Below, in pieces: positions 36,199 through 45,188 of a DNA stretch of 64,000 nucleotides. Position 1 is the stretch's first letter; every line of letters starts with the position of its first letter. The translations under genes were made by a program, and so were the position numbers. The DNA comes from Paenibacillus whitsoniae (GTDB lineage: Bacteria > Bacillota > Bacilli > Paenibacillales > NBRC-103111). The stretch covers positions 4,166 through 68,165 of the forward strand of contig NZ_RXHU01000039.1 of the NCBI RefSeq assembly GCF_003955665.1, in the 5' to 3' direction. The notes under the pieces were generated by a model. It made no database searches. It saw only the letters and a list, made by a program, of their open reading frames with translations, and was not told where the DNA came from.

Positions 36199-36311
36199 TT
36201 AAAGCTGGTTGCTTGTTGGTTCTGGTGCTACGGCCCCCGCCCCTCGAAACAACCGCTGCTGGTGGCAGCCTTTGCTCATTCTGGCACTACTCCACCACGC
36301 GCACACTGCCC

Positions 36312-36511
36312 ACCTGCATTTTGTACAGCAAATTCACGCAATTGGCTCTAATCCGACGGGAGAACCTGCATTTTGTACATGTAAATTCGGCCATTCCCCC
36401 TTCGAAAGGGGGAAAACGGCCGGTGGGCAGCATATTACCTGTAGAATTTGCAGGTTTTTCTTCTTTTTAAGCCAATTTGGGCGAAAAAGATGTAGGTTTT
36501 ACAGTAAACTG
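36312..36511. repeat. Palindrome cluster D (four elements, 52-73-51 bp spacing)
   Basis: Elements with a TG(C/T)A-N5-TACA-type dyad have anchors at 36315, 36367, 36440 and 36491. The first two share ACCTGCATTTTGTACA exactly. The third reads ACCTGTA-N4-TTGCAGGT, a good palindrome, and can also be seen as an inverted copy. The fourth is diverged. The outer spacings equal those of the other clusters and the central one is 11 bp longer, one helical turn. The gap between the copies holds a GGCC-rich hairpin. Confidence 0.65.
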
Positions 36512-36650
36512 CCGCCAAGAGGAGCCGAAGCTGGGCACAGGTCCTATAGCGGGATCTTTGGAGCAGTCCGAACGTCGATTGCCAGACTCCTACGAGCCAG
36601 GCGAGCATCCTCCCTCCCATCGTGCCGCGAAGCCTGCACGCCAGCAGCAG

Positions 36651-36698
36651 AACAAAAGAGGTTATCCCAAGCTCCCGCCTGAGATAACCTCTTTTGTT
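36651..36698. terminator. Bidirectional terminator between ywqA and the EAL gene
   Basis: AACAAAAGAGGTTATC pairs perfectly over 16 bp with GATAACCTCTTTTGTT around a 16-nt loop. The A/T-rich stem ends supply U-tracts in both directions. It lies 68 bp past the stop of the minus-strand EAL gene and downstream of cluster D for the plus-strand transcript. Confidence 0.85.
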
Positions 36699-36765
36699 CT
36701 CGGTACGCCTGCTAAGACGTTGACGCTATCGTGCTATCGCACCACTGCTTGGCACCGCATCGACT

Positions 36766-37953
36766 TCACATCAACAAATCCAAGAACAAGTAATACCCTT
36801 CGCTCAGCGCACAAGAGTACGTTCGGATCTGCTGCGACGTGTCCAGATCGGTATATGGCTGCGATAGAATCCCTTGCTTTTGCATGTCCATCATCAGAAT
36901 GTTCGAGATAAAGTAAGGCCTCCACGTCCAGTTCGCCCCACGGTAGCTTTCATCCTTGCCCCACCCTTCCTCACGGCGGGTATAATTCGACGAGGTTTGA
37001 TAACCGTCCTCTCGGCAGATATAGATGCGGATGCACTGCTCCGACACATTGCGGATCGCCTGTTCGATCAGCGCGTCCGCATCTCCCGCCGAAGTGATAA
37101 CATACGAGGCATGCACCAGCTCGTCCAAACTCTGCGGAACGGTCAATAGACTGTTGTAGCGCTCGAACTCCTGCCGGCCGAACAGCTTCATTTCTTCTTT
37201 AAGCATCAGCTTGAACGTATCCTTTGGCAGCAGATCCGGCTCCGCCTTGGCGAACAAATAGCCCTGCACGTACCGGGCTCCGACTTGCAGCGCGCTTTGC
37301 AGCTCCTTCTTTGTCTCGACGCCTTCGACCAGCAATGAAGCTCCCATCTGCCCCGCCAAGATCGAAAACGACTGCATCAAAGCTTTGTAACCGTCATGGA
37401 AAAGACTTTTTTTCAAAATGTTTAGATCCATTTTCAAAATCTTCGGCTGCAGACTCGCAATCCGGTCAAAATTGCTAAATCCGCTCCCCACATCGTCAAT
37501 CGCAATCGTACAGCCGAATTCGCGATACTGTTCAACAATCCAGGTCAGCTCCTGCAAGCCGCCGGTAAACTCTTCCTCCGTAATCTCAATGACAATGCGG
37601 GAGGAATCGACACCGTACTTTTTGAGAAGTTCAATCGTCGGCAGTTTGCCCGTTCGCTTAAACGTCCGATAAATCCACGAAGGCTTAAGATTAATGAACA
37701 GCATACCGTCATTCGCCGTGGACGCCAAGCGCTGGATGGCCTGTTCCCTGAGATGCCGATCAATCATAAGGTGCATCTCTTCCGGGATGTCAGGGTTATG
37801 GAAGAAAGCCCCTAAACTTTCCACACCGCTCTCCCGAACATGCCGGCCCAGCGTTTCGTACCCAATGATTTCTTGGCTTTGCAAGGAAAGTATAGGCTGA
37901 AAAAACGGTTTTACCTCATGCCGTGGCGGAATCCTGATGTTTTTCACCTGCAC
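36766..37953 (-). CDS. EAL-domain protein, YkuI-like (c-di-GMP phosphodiesterase or sensor)
   Basis: A 395-residue cytosolic protein. The EAL domain spans residues about 12-245, with ETL for EAL (Glu33), Asn88, Glu123 in IEITEEE, Asp153-Asp154 in DDVGSG, Lys174, Glu210 and Gln230. All the metal- and base-binding positions appear kept, so hydrolysis of c-di-GMP is possible. The C-terminal domain (about 250-395) resembles the PAS-like YkuI_C domain. ATG at 37953 follows GGAGG-like sequence. It is divergent from a hybrid kinase, and a GGDEF protein lies 3 kb away, suggesting one signalling neighbourhood. Confidence 0.85.
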   Translation of the reverse strand: MQVKNIRIPPRHEVKPFFQPILSLQSQEIIGYETLGRHVRESGVESLGAFFHNPDIPEEMHLMIDRHLREQAIQRLASTANDGMLFINLKPSWIYRTFKRTGKLPTIELLKKYGVDSSRIVIEITEEEFTGGLQELTWIVEQYREFGCTIAIDDVGSGFSNFDRIASLQPKILKMDLNILKKSLFHDGYKALMQSFSILAGQMGASLLVEGVETKKELQSALQVGARYVQGYLFAKAEPDLLPKDTFKLMLKEEMKLFGRQEFERYNSLLTVPQSLDELVHASYVITSAGDADALIEQAIRNVSEQCIRIYICREDGYQTSSNYTRREEGWGKDESYRGANWTWRPYFISNILMMDMQKQGILSQPYTDLDTSQQIRTYSCALSEGYYLFLDLLM

Positions 37954-38160
37954 CGTGCGCCTCCTGTTGCGTTCAAATCCATGAGAACATGGTTATCGGA
38001 CGATGTATTTGACCATATTGTAAACGACATTCCCACTTCTTGCAATCTATTATGTCAGAATACATAACATTACCGCGTTTTGCAGGATTTTGTAACCCTT
38101 TGTCGAAATTTTTGCAAGGATACTACCGCCATTTTATAAAGAATTCAGGTGAGCTTTCTA

Positions 38161-41052
38161 ATGAAATCCTTCACAAAATCACGCATCTCCATGCTGTACG
38201 TCGTACTTATCGTCATATTGCTGGCCTTGGTCAGCGTTTCCAGCTTTATCGCATCCCGCAATATGGAAAATGAAAGCGATGCGATCGTTGGCGATGTCCT
38301 GCCGTTGCTGACGACGACAAACAGCTTGCTCACGAATCTGATTAATCAGGAAACGGGCATCCGAGGCTTCGAAATCTCCGGCAATGAACAATTCCTCGAA
38401 CCGTACAACAGCGGCAAGAGCCAGATCGCGCAGGATCTGGAGACGATGTCAAGCTTCGACGCCAAATACCCGACCCTGCAAATCATCCTGGATACGCAGG
38501 CGAAGCCCGCGATTACGAACTTGCAGCGCTACTACGACTCCCAGCTGGAGCTGATCCGAGCGGGCAAGCTGGACGAAGCTAACGCGCGCATCGGCACCGG
38601 CAAAACGATGATGGACCGCTATCGGGTCATCCACGCTTCTATGGAAAAAACGATTAATCAGCTTACGACCAACGCTTACGATGCCACTCACAAGGCAGGG
38701 CGCACGTCCCGCATCATTACACTTGTCGGCGGTCTAATCGCGTTGATGGCCGGCGGCATGTCGATTGTCGTCTTTTATCGCGCCTTCCAGGCGGAGCTGG
38801 AGCTGCGCAAGAGTGAAGAGACGTACCGCTACATGGCGGAGAGTCTCGAGATCCAGAATGAAGAAATCATCGCTCAACAGGAAGAGCAGCAAGCCACATT
38901 GGCCAAGCTGTCCGAGCGCGAGCGCGAGTTAGAGCTTCTCTCTTCTTATCAAGAGAAACTGACAGGATATGTCAAGTTATCGGAGTTTTTGAAAAATACG
39001 CTGCCTGCGCTTCTCAATTCACTCTCGCAGGATGCCGCGCTCGTTGTGCTGGAGCACCGCGGCAAACCGGGTTCCGAGGACGTGCACTATGAAGTTGTGC
39101 ATGCGATGGGCTACCCGAAAGGGCAGGTGCAGCCTGTCGTGCAGGAATTGTACGGCCCGGCGAAGCGCGTTTTTGAAGAGGGCGTACCGCTGGTACACAC
39201 GCGCGAAGTGACGGAGCGCGAGCAGGGCGTCCATCGCGGGATGGCCCGCGCCGTCGAGCAATACATCCCGCTCATGGACGATACGCAGACGGTCATCGGT
39301 TTTCTGCTCCTGACGAGTTACCAAAGCTCGTTCTCCCAGGAAGACAACCAGCGGCTGGCCAAAGGCCTCGTGCGCCAGTTCGGACTGGCATTTTACGCGC
39401 AGGTAATGAATGACCAGAAACTGCAGCAAGCGGTCGATCTGGCCGAACTGAACGAGCAGCTTATCCTGGAGAAGCAGCTGCTGGAGGGACAACGGGATCT
39501 GATTCAAAATATTTTGGAATCCGCCCATGAAGGCATGATGATGTGCGATGCACAGGGCACGATCCTGTTCTCCAATCAGCGGATGAACATGTATTTCGGG
39601 CTCCACGAGCGCATCGGTGAGAATTTGGTCGCCTGCGCGCACGAGATCGGCGTGGAGGTGACCAGCTTCTATGGCGTCGCCGCCTCGATCGAGGCGCTGA
39701 TCGACCGCTCGCTGCCGCACCTGACGCAGCGCTTCAGCTTTATGCAGGGCGAGCACATGCAGCATGCCGAGCTGTACGCCACCCTTGTGAGCGAGGGCAC
39801 CGAGCAGCAAGGCTATCTGTTCGTTTTCCGTGACCGGACGGAAGAGGAGCGCATCGATGAAATCAAGAATGAGTTCATCTCCATCGTCTCCCACGAGCTG
39901 CGGACGCCGCTGGCGAGCGTGCTCGGGTTTATCGAGATCCTGCTGCACCGCGAGCTGCCGAAGGACAAACAGAAGAAATACATGGAAACCATTTACAGCG
40001 AGGCACAGCGCCTGTCCAATCTGATCAACGATTTCCTGGATCTCCAGCGGATGGAGTCGGGCCGACAGTCGTATCATTTTGCCCCGGTGCATTTGCCGGA
40101 TATGCTGAGAGACATCGCCGAACAGTGGCAGGATAAGCAACGGCATCGCGTGAACATCCACCACGAGACCGGGAAAGAGCTGTGGGTGCGTGCGGACGTC
40201 GACCGGATTCGCCAGGTGTTTGATAACCTGATCAGCAACGCCATCAAGTATTCGCCGGGCGCGGATCACATCGATATTTATTTATCTGCCGACCAAGGCC
40301 GCGTAACCATCGCCATCCAGGACTACGGACTCGGCATTCCGGAGGAAGCCCGCGGGAACATGTTCTCCAAATTTTTCCGGGTGGACAACTCGGATCGCCG
40401 GCAGATCGGTGGCACCGGCCTCGGCCTCGCCATCGTGAAAGAGATTATCGAAGGCCATCACGGCCTGATCACCTATACATCCGAAATGGGTCACGGCACG
40501 ACGTTCCAGCTCGAACTCGCACAGTTTGAAATTGCGGATATGGACGGCCGCATCGTCATTCTGGAGGATGACGACAATCTCGCCAAATTGATTCAGATTG
40601 CGCTGAACAAGCTGGCGCTGCCCTCCATCCAGCTGCGCTCCGCCGAGGAAGGCCTGATTGCGCTGGAACGCTGCCGCAGTGAGGGACCGATCCTGTTCAT
40701 CGTGGATATTTTGCTGGAGGGCGAAAAATCCGGCTGGGACTTCATCGCGGGCCTTTACAAGCATCCGCTGCACGCGCAGACGCCGGTGATTGTTTCCACC
40801 GCGCTTGACCCGCCGCATGATTACCATGAGAAGGAAATCGAGAAGTATTTGAAAAAGCCGTTCACCATGGAACGCCTTGTCCAAGTCGCCAAACGCCTCA
40901 TCGAGGGCGGCCGCAGCCACGCCTACGTGTTCCCGGCGCAAGACAAGGAAGCGTTGACCGACGAGCTGCAGCGCAACGGCATCGAAGTGTTGGGCGTCCA
41001 GGAGAATCAGGACATGATCGAAGTGAATATCAAGAAGCCGCAGTCGGAGTAG
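38161..41052 (+). CDS. Hybrid sensor histidine kinase with CHASE3, GAF/PAS and receiver domains
   Basis: A 963-residue membrane sensor. TM1 is at about 8-30 and the extracellular CHASE3 domain at about 35-180 (NQETGIRGFEISGNEQFLEPY). TM2 is at about 185-208, followed by a coiled coil, a GAF-like and a PAS domain to about 560. Then come HisKA with the phospho-acceptor His578 in IVSHELRTPL, the ATPase domain (NLISNAIKYSPG, GTGLGLAIVKEI), and a C-terminal receiver with Asp849 in FIVDILL. The receiver has the EDDDN acidic cluster and the KKPF lysine. There is no output domain and no adjacent response regulator. ATG at 38161 follows AGGTGA. Confidence 0.9.
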   Translation: MKSFTKSRISMLYVVLIVILLALVSVSSFIASRNMENESDAIVGDVLPLLTTTNSLLTNLINQETGIRGFEISGNEQFLEPYNSGKSQIAQDLETMSSFDAKYPTLQIILDTQAKPAITNLQRYYDSQLELIRAGKLDEANARIGTGKTMMDRYRVIHASMEKTINQLTTNAYDATHKAGRTSRIITLVGGLIALMAGGMSIVVFYRAFQAELELRKSEETYRYMAESLEIQNEEIIAQQEEQQATLAKLSERERELELLSSYQEKLTGYVKLSEFLKNTLPALLNSLSQDAALVVLEHRGKPGSEDVHYEVVHAMGYPKGQVQPVVQELYGPAKRVFEEGVPLVHTREVTEREQGVHRGMARAVEQYIPLMDDTQTVIGFLLLTSYQSSFSQEDNQRLAKGLVRQFGLAFYAQVMNDQKLQQAVDLAELNEQLILEKQLLEGQRDLIQNILESAHEGMMMCDAQGTILFSNQRMNMYFGLHERIGENLVACAHEIGVEVTSFYGVAASIEALIDRSLPHLTQRFSFMQGEHMQHAELYATLVSEGTEQQGYLFVFRDRTEEERIDEIKNEFISIVSHELRTPLASVLGFIEILLHRELPKDKQKKYMETIYSEAQRLSNLINDFLDLQRMESGRQSYHFAPVHLPDMLRDIAEQWQDKQRHRVNIHHETGKELWVRADVDRIRQVFDNLISNAIKYSPGADHIDIYLSADQGRVTIAIQDYGLGIPEEARGNMFSKFFRVDNSDRRQIGGTGLGLAIVKEIIEGHHGLITYTSEMGHGTTFQLELAQFEIADMDGRIVILEDDDNLAKLIQIALNKLALPSIQLRSAEEGLIALERCRSEGPILFIVDILLEGEKSGWDFIAGLYKHPLHAQTPVIVSTALDPPHDYHEKEIEKYLKKPFTMERLVQVAKRLIEGGRSHAYVFPAQDKEALTDELQRNGIEVLGVQENQDMIEVNIKKPQSE

Positions 41053-41065
41053 CGGCGTATGTAAA

Positions 41066-41101
41066 AAATCCCCCGCTTCCGGATGGAGGCGGGGGATTTT
41101 T
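41066..41101. terminator. Terminator between the hybrid kinase and GGDEF genes
   Basis: AATCCCCCGCTTCC pairs with GGAGGCGGGGGATT around a 4-nt loop, with an A run before and a T run after. It serves both convergent genes. Confidence 0.9.
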
Positions 41102-41118
41102 GTGCGGGCAGGGCCTGT

Positions 41119-42210
41119 CTATTCCAGCAAATTGCCATCAACCGCAATGCGGTTTGAACCGCTTGATTTGGCGAGATACATCGATTCATCGACAAGACGG
41201 ATAAGTTCCATCTCGGTCATGCCCGACGACCACACGGTGCAGCCGACGCTTGTCGACATGGCCAGCGAATATGCCTTGCACTGCATAGGCGTTTCCATCC
41301 GAGCGATAATGCCACGGGCGATGCCGAGCAGGCTTTCCCTGCCCTGCGGCAGCCAGGCCGCCAGGACAAACTCATCTCCGCCCACGCGAGCGGCGAGGTC
41401 ATGCTCTGACACCGCTTGCTTCAAGCGGTGAGCGAATTCTTTTAACACCAGATCTCCAATCTCATGACCGTACGTGTCGTTGCATTGCTTGAATTTGTTG
41501 AGGTCGAGATAAAACACGCCAAACTGGCCGTCCCCCTCGCCCACACGCTGCATCCACTGCTGAAGCCGTACGCTGAAGCCCCTCCGATTGAGCAGCCCCG
41601 TGAGGACATCACGCTCAGTCAGTTGAACCAATTCATGTTCCAAGGCTTCTCGCCGCTTAATCTCCAGCCGCAATTGCGCTAGCAATTCTTCATATTCTTT
41701 GAGGAGGCGAACCTTCTCCTCGTAGTTCATTTGCTTTGAGAGCTCCGCGCCCAGTGCGATCGACAAGAGCTGCATCGTTTCAATATCCCGAGGGGAGAAC
41801 GCGTCGGGCTCACTGTCAATCACTTTTAGAACCCCAACCGCCCTGCTCGCCTTGAACAAGGGCACACACACCATGCTGCGAGCCCCAACACGCTGACAAG
41901 CTTCTCGATCAACCCGTTCGTCGCACGTTGTGTCCGCAGCGTACAGAATCTTCTTCTCCGCTACACATTTGCCCGACAAACTCGTAAACCTGCTCAACCT
42001 GATGCCTAAATAAGGGGACAACGTTCCGCTGACTGCAGCGTAGACCATATCGTCCTCGTCCAAAATTTCAATTGTGGAGCCGTGCGCAGGTGTGAGCATG
42101 CACATCCGGTCACAAACTAATTGCATAAAAGACTTCAAATCAAAGTCCGACACCATCATTTGCTGCTGGACTTCCATAATAATTCTTAGCCGTTGATCCT
42201 TTGCCGTCAT
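41119..42210 (-). CDS. GAF-GGDEF diguanylate cyclase
   Basis: A 363-residue cytosolic protein. A GAF domain spans residues about 10-160, with a helical linker to about 195. The GGDEF domain (about 200-360) has an intact active site GGDEF at 277-281 and the DLNKFKQCNDTYGH substrate segment. There is no RxxD inhibitory site five residues before the motif, so product inhibition is unlikely. It should make c-di-GMP in response to a GAF ligand. ATG at 42210 follows AGGGGA. It is close to the EAL protein, which could remove the same messenger. Confidence 0.9.
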   Translation of the reverse strand: MTAKDQRLRIIMEVQQQMMVSDFDLKSFMQLVCDRMCMLTPAHGSTIEILDEDDMVYAAVSGTLSPYLGIRLSRFTSLSGKCVAEKKILYAADTTCDERVDREACQRVGARSMVCVPLFKASRAVGVLKVIDSEPDAFSPRDIETMQLLSIALGAELSKQMNYEEKVRLLKEYEELLAQLRLEIKRREALEHELVQLTERDVLTGLLNRRGFSVRLQQWMQRVGEGDGQFGVFYLDLNKFKQCNDTYGHEIGDLVLKEFAHRLKQAVSEHDLAARVGGDEFVLAAWLPQGRESLLGIARGIIARMETPMQCKAYSLAMSTSVGCTVWSSGMTEMELIRLVDESMYLAKSSGSNRIAVDGNLLE

Positions 42211-42459
42211 GAATACGTATCCCCTCAAATGGTATAAACAGGCACTCCTGTGCCGTAGAAAACCCGCGAAAATTCTGCTTTAACTATACCGTTTTAAGGT
42301 GCTGCTCGTAAACGGGGATTGAAAAATTATTCTCCACCCACTTCAAATAAACCTGCCCCTCCTGTCTTATGTTTTTCTTGTAAACAAGAGGGATTTCCCC
42401 TCCGCATCGCCAATATAGTAAGGATAAGAGGCTTCCACTTCAGAAAGGGCGTGACCCGA

Positions 42460-43785
42460 TTGGCAAAGCTAGAAACCGCTTCCACGAAGCTGCAAGGGCG
42501 CAGCGTGTGGGCCCTGTTTTTTTCCATACCGATTTTCTCCTGGGCGATGTACGACTTTGCGAATACGATTTTTTCGTCGAACATCGTGACCGTGTTTTAT
42601 CCCTTTTATTTAAAAGAAGTGCTCGGCAGCAGCGAAGAAATGAATCAGATCGCCAGCACGTTCATCACGTATTCCAATGCGGTTTCCAGCCTATTTCTCG
42701 TGCTGCTGTCGCCGCTCTTCGGCGTCTGGATCGACCGGACAGGCAAAAAGAAAGCTTACCTCGTCCCTTTCACCCTCGTGGCTATTGCTGCGACGCTGCT
42801 CATGGGGCTGTCCGCGCTTTGGCGGACGGATTCCGCCTGGCTTGGGCTGAATCTGTCGATCCTCGGGGTGCTGTTCTTCTTCATGATCGCGAAATTTTTC
42901 TATAATTCCAGCCTGATCTTCTACGATTCGATGATTTCCGATCTCGGGAACGAGCGTGAAATTCCGCTGATTTCCGGCTTCGGGGTGGCCGTCGGGTATA
43001 TCGGGACGTTGGTCGGTCTGGTCGTATACCCGCTGGTCACAGGCAACCATTTTGAAAATACGTTCATTCCAAGCGCCGCCATGTTCCTGCTGTTCTCACT
43101 GCCGATCATGTTTCTGTTCAAAGAAAAGCCGGCCAAAACCGCCGACCGCAGCATATCGCTCCTCAGCGGCTATAAAGAAATTTGGGCCACCTTCAAGGAG
43201 GCGCGCCACTATCAGGCGGCTTTTACGTTCATGATCGCCTACTTCTTCTTCAACGACGCGATTGCCACGGCCATTGCCGTCATGGCCGTCTATGCGAACA
43301 CGGTGATGGGCTTCTCGACCGGTCAATTCATTCTGCTCTATCTCGTCTCCACCATCTCGAGCATCATCGGTTCATTCCTCTTCGGCTACGTCACGCGCAG
43401 CCTCGGCGCCAAGCGCGCCGTCACCCTCGTCGCCTGCGTCCTCATCGTCGCGATCGCGCTGGCTTCCCTGGCGACGCAGCAAAGCATGTTCTGGGCGGCC
43501 GGCAGCCTCTACGGCGTATCCATGGGCGCGATGTGGGTGACGTCGCGCACGCTGATTGTGCAGCTGACGCCGGAGGAGAAGCGCGGGCAATTTTTCGGGC
43601 TGTTCGCCTTTTCCGGGAAGGTTTCCTCCATCGTCGGGCCAGCCCTGTACGGTACGATCACCTTAGCGTTCGCCTCGCATGGCAATCTGGCTAGCCGCCT
43701 CGCACTCGGCTCCCTGCTCGTGTTGGTTGTGATCGGACTCCTCGTCCATGTGCGGGTACCGAAGAAATTGCCAAGCGCTTCCTGA
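42460..43785 (+). CDS. UMF1-family MFS permease (Atg22-like)
   Basis: A 441-residue transporter with 12 predicted helices. The near N-terminal motif SWAMYDFANTIFSSNIVTVF is diagnostic of the UMF1/Atg22 branch of the MFS. In yeast Atg22 releases amino acids from the vacuole. Bacterial substrates are unknown. The start is TTG at 42460, about 10 nt after GAAAGGG, in line with the family N-terminus. The open frame back to 42319 lacks a site. A short TCTTGT/ACAAGA dyad lies in the leader near 42376. Confidence 0.85.
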   Translation: MAKLETASTKLQGRSVWALFFSIPIFSWAMYDFANTIFSSNIVTVFYPFYLKEVLGSSEEMNQIASTFITYSNAVSSLFLVLLSPLFGVWIDRTGKKKAYLVPFTLVAIAATLLMGLSALWRTDSAWLGLNLSILGVLFFFMIAKFFYNSSLIFYDSMISDLGNEREIPLISGFGVAVGYIGTLVGLVVYPLVTGNHFENTFIPSAAMFLLFSLPIMFLFKEKPAKTADRSISLLSGYKEIWATFKEARHYQAAFTFMIAYFFFNDAIATAIAVMAVYANTVMGFSTGQFILLYLVSTISSIIGSFLFGYVTRSLGAKRAVTLVACVLIVAIALASLATQQSMFWAAGSLYGVSMGAMWVTSRTLIVQLTPEEKRGQFFGLFAFSGKVSSIVGPALYGTITLAFASHGNLASRLALGSLLVLVVIGLLVHVRVPKKLPSAS

Positions 43786-43833
43786 TTCATGTACAATAAG
43801 GGCGAACACAGTCACAAGAAAGGTGTGAAGCCC

Positions 43834-43899
43834 ATGAAGCTATGTATGATCTGGATGAATGACACCTGGGCTTCCCCTTTTTCTTATACGGAACACTAG
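43834..43899 (+). CDS. Putative 21-residue leader peptide
   Basis: A short frame with ATG 9 nt after AAAGGTG encodes MKLCMIWMNDTWASPFSYTE plus a final His. Its stop codon lies inside the 5' arm of the terminator hairpin that follows. A ribosome reaching the stop would open the hairpin, a layout used in transcription attenuation. The segment GAAGCCC before the ATG can also pair with GGGCTTC inside the frame. Expression is inferred only from this arrangement. Confidence 0.5.
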   Translation: MKLCMIWMNDTWASPFSYTEH

Positions 43900-43927
43900 G
43901 GCCTATTCGAGGCTTTAGTGTTTTTTT
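43892..43927 (+). terminator. Terminator/attenuator before the UMP-kinase paralogue
   Basis: AACACTA-GGGCC pairs with GGCTT-TAGTGTT over 12 bp, followed by seven T. It could end the transcript of the MFS gene. Because a ribosome site and short frame run into its 5' arm and the kinase gene starts 43 bp later, attenuation is also possible. Confidence 0.8.
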
Positions 43928-43969
43928 GTGTCTTGTAGGCAATTACGAATCAGAGAGGGAGCGAGGATC

Positions 43970-44710
43970 ATGGCATTGCGGTATAAACGGGTTCTCATCA
44001 AATTAAGCGGGGGTGCGGTCGCGGGAAGCAGTTCCTTCGGCTTCGATCCCCTGCAGCTCGATCATATTGCGAATGAGATAATGACCGTCGTCAGTCTGGG
44101 CGTCGAGGTGTGTCTGGTGATTGGCGGGGGCAACATTTTCCGGGGAAACATGGGCGAAAGCTGGGGGATTGAAAAAGCCGAAGCCGACAACATCGGCACC
44201 CTGGCCACCGTCATCAACAGCCTTATGCTCCGCGGCGTGCTGAAAGCCAAAACCGACGCAGAGGTGCGCGTCATGACCGCGATTCCGATCGCGTCGGTGG
44301 CGGAGCCTTTTATCCGGCTGAGGGCCATCCATCACCTCGAAAAAGGCTACATCGTCATCTTCGCCGGCGGCAACGGGCAGCCGTTCGTCACGACGGACTA
44401 CCCTTCCGTGCAGCGGGCGATTGAGGTGAATTGCGACGCCATTCTCGTCGCGAAGCAGGGCGTGGACGGCGTGTATGACCGCGATCCGAAGCTGCATACG
44501 GATGCGCAGCAGTATAAGTCGCTTCACTACAACGACGTGATTCACCACAACCTCAAGGTGATGGATCAGTCGGCGTTCATTCTTGCGCGGGATTATCACA
44601 TCCCGATTCATGTGTTCAATTTCGACAAACCGGGGTCGATGAAAGAGATTTGCGTCGGGCAGAACACGGGGACGATTATTAGCGGGGCGTCGGAGTTGGT
44701 GTACCACTAG
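43970..44710 (+). CDS. Uridylate kinase-like protein (PyrH paralogue)
   Basis: A 246-residue amino-acid-kinase-fold protein closely resembling UMP kinase PyrH: KLSGGAVAG phosphate loop (usual family form KLSGEALAG), VIGGGNIFRG, RGVLKAKTDAEVRVMTAIPI and the end-region ATP motif. It would convert UMP to UDP with ATP. The normal pyrH gene sits with rpsB-tsf-frr. That context is absent here, and the Glu of the first motif is replaced by Gly, so this looks like a second, diverged copy. ATG at 43970 follows GCGAGG. It lies behind a leader/terminator region. Confidence 0.8.
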   Translation: MALRYKRVLIKLSGGAVAGSSSFGFDPLQLDHIANEIMTVVSLGVEVCLVIGGGNIFRGNMGESWGIEKAEADNIGTLATVINSLMLRGVLKAKTDAEVRVMTAIPIASVAEPFIRLRAIHHLEKGYIVIFAGGNGQPFVTTDYPSVQRAIEVNCDAILVAKQGVDGVYDRDPKLHTDAQQYKSLHYNDVIHHNLKVMDQSAFILARDYHIPIHVFNFDKPGSMKEICVGQNTGTIISGASELVYH

Positions 44711-44735
44711 CATGAAACTGGGCACACGTGACTAA

Positions 44736-44797
44736 CCTGCGAGAACTATCGACAGCCGCCATCCGAGGAACTTCATTGTCAAGGAGGCGGCTGTTCA
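44736..44797 (+). terminator. Possible hairpin after the UMP-kinase paralogue
   Basis: ACAGCCGCC and GGCGGCTGT form perfect 9-bp arms about 28 nt apart. No long T run follows, so it is a weak terminator candidate that lies between two convergent genes. Confidence 0.4.
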
Positions 44798-44807
44798 CCT
44801 ATTTTCA

Positions 44808-45188
44808 TCAACGTGATCCTAAGCGTTTATAGATGTCGGAGGGAATGTGGCGATTTCCAAATCCTTTTACCTTAAGAGGACTGCTTTGAGTGTTCTGAAA
44901 TACAATACGCAAATCTGCCCGCTGCCCCTGAACACGTCTACTTTGAAAATGGTAAGAATCCCACCCGCTATAGTTGCGCTCTAATTGCGAGGCTTCAACT
45001 TTATTAACCACAAGCTGTCCAATCGCTCTTACAACCTGGCTCATGGCAAGCACAAATTCCTCTTCTTTCTTATAGACAAAAGCCATCAGCAGGACATCAT
45101 CGGCAAGCGCCGTCGGATCCATCTGAATCCCCTGAAGGCTCGCTACACGGTCAATCCATTCTAAAATCAGATCATTGCTGATTGCCAT
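44808..45188 (-). CDS. Probable toxin of a type II TA pair (RelE-like C-terminus)
   Basis: A 126-residue protein. The last third (ADLRIVFQNTQSSPLKVKGF, then HIPSDIYKRL) resembles the beta-strand core and end of RelE/ParE-like mRNA interferases. The N-terminal part is helical and unfamiliar. It overlaps the preceding smaller gene by 17 bp and follows it, the usual antitoxin-toxin order. The toxin function is inferred. An alternative is an adaptor protein of unknown type. Confidence 0.5.
   Translation of the reverse strand: MAISNDLILEWIDRVASLQGIQMDPTALADDVLLMAFVYKKEEEFVLAMSQVVRAIGQLVVNKVEASQLERNYSGWDSYHFQSRRVQGQRADLRIVFQNTQSSPLKVKGFGNRHIPSDIYKRLGSR

Noticed and set aside
36040-36300. GC-rich DNA after ywqA considered as coding
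   Set aside because: No frame with a ribosome site or family similarity was seen. The region contains a 41-bp direct repeat.
39019-40269. 416-codon open frame on the minus strand
   Set aside because: It is antisense to the CHASE3 hybrid kinase gene. It arises from GC-rich codon bias.
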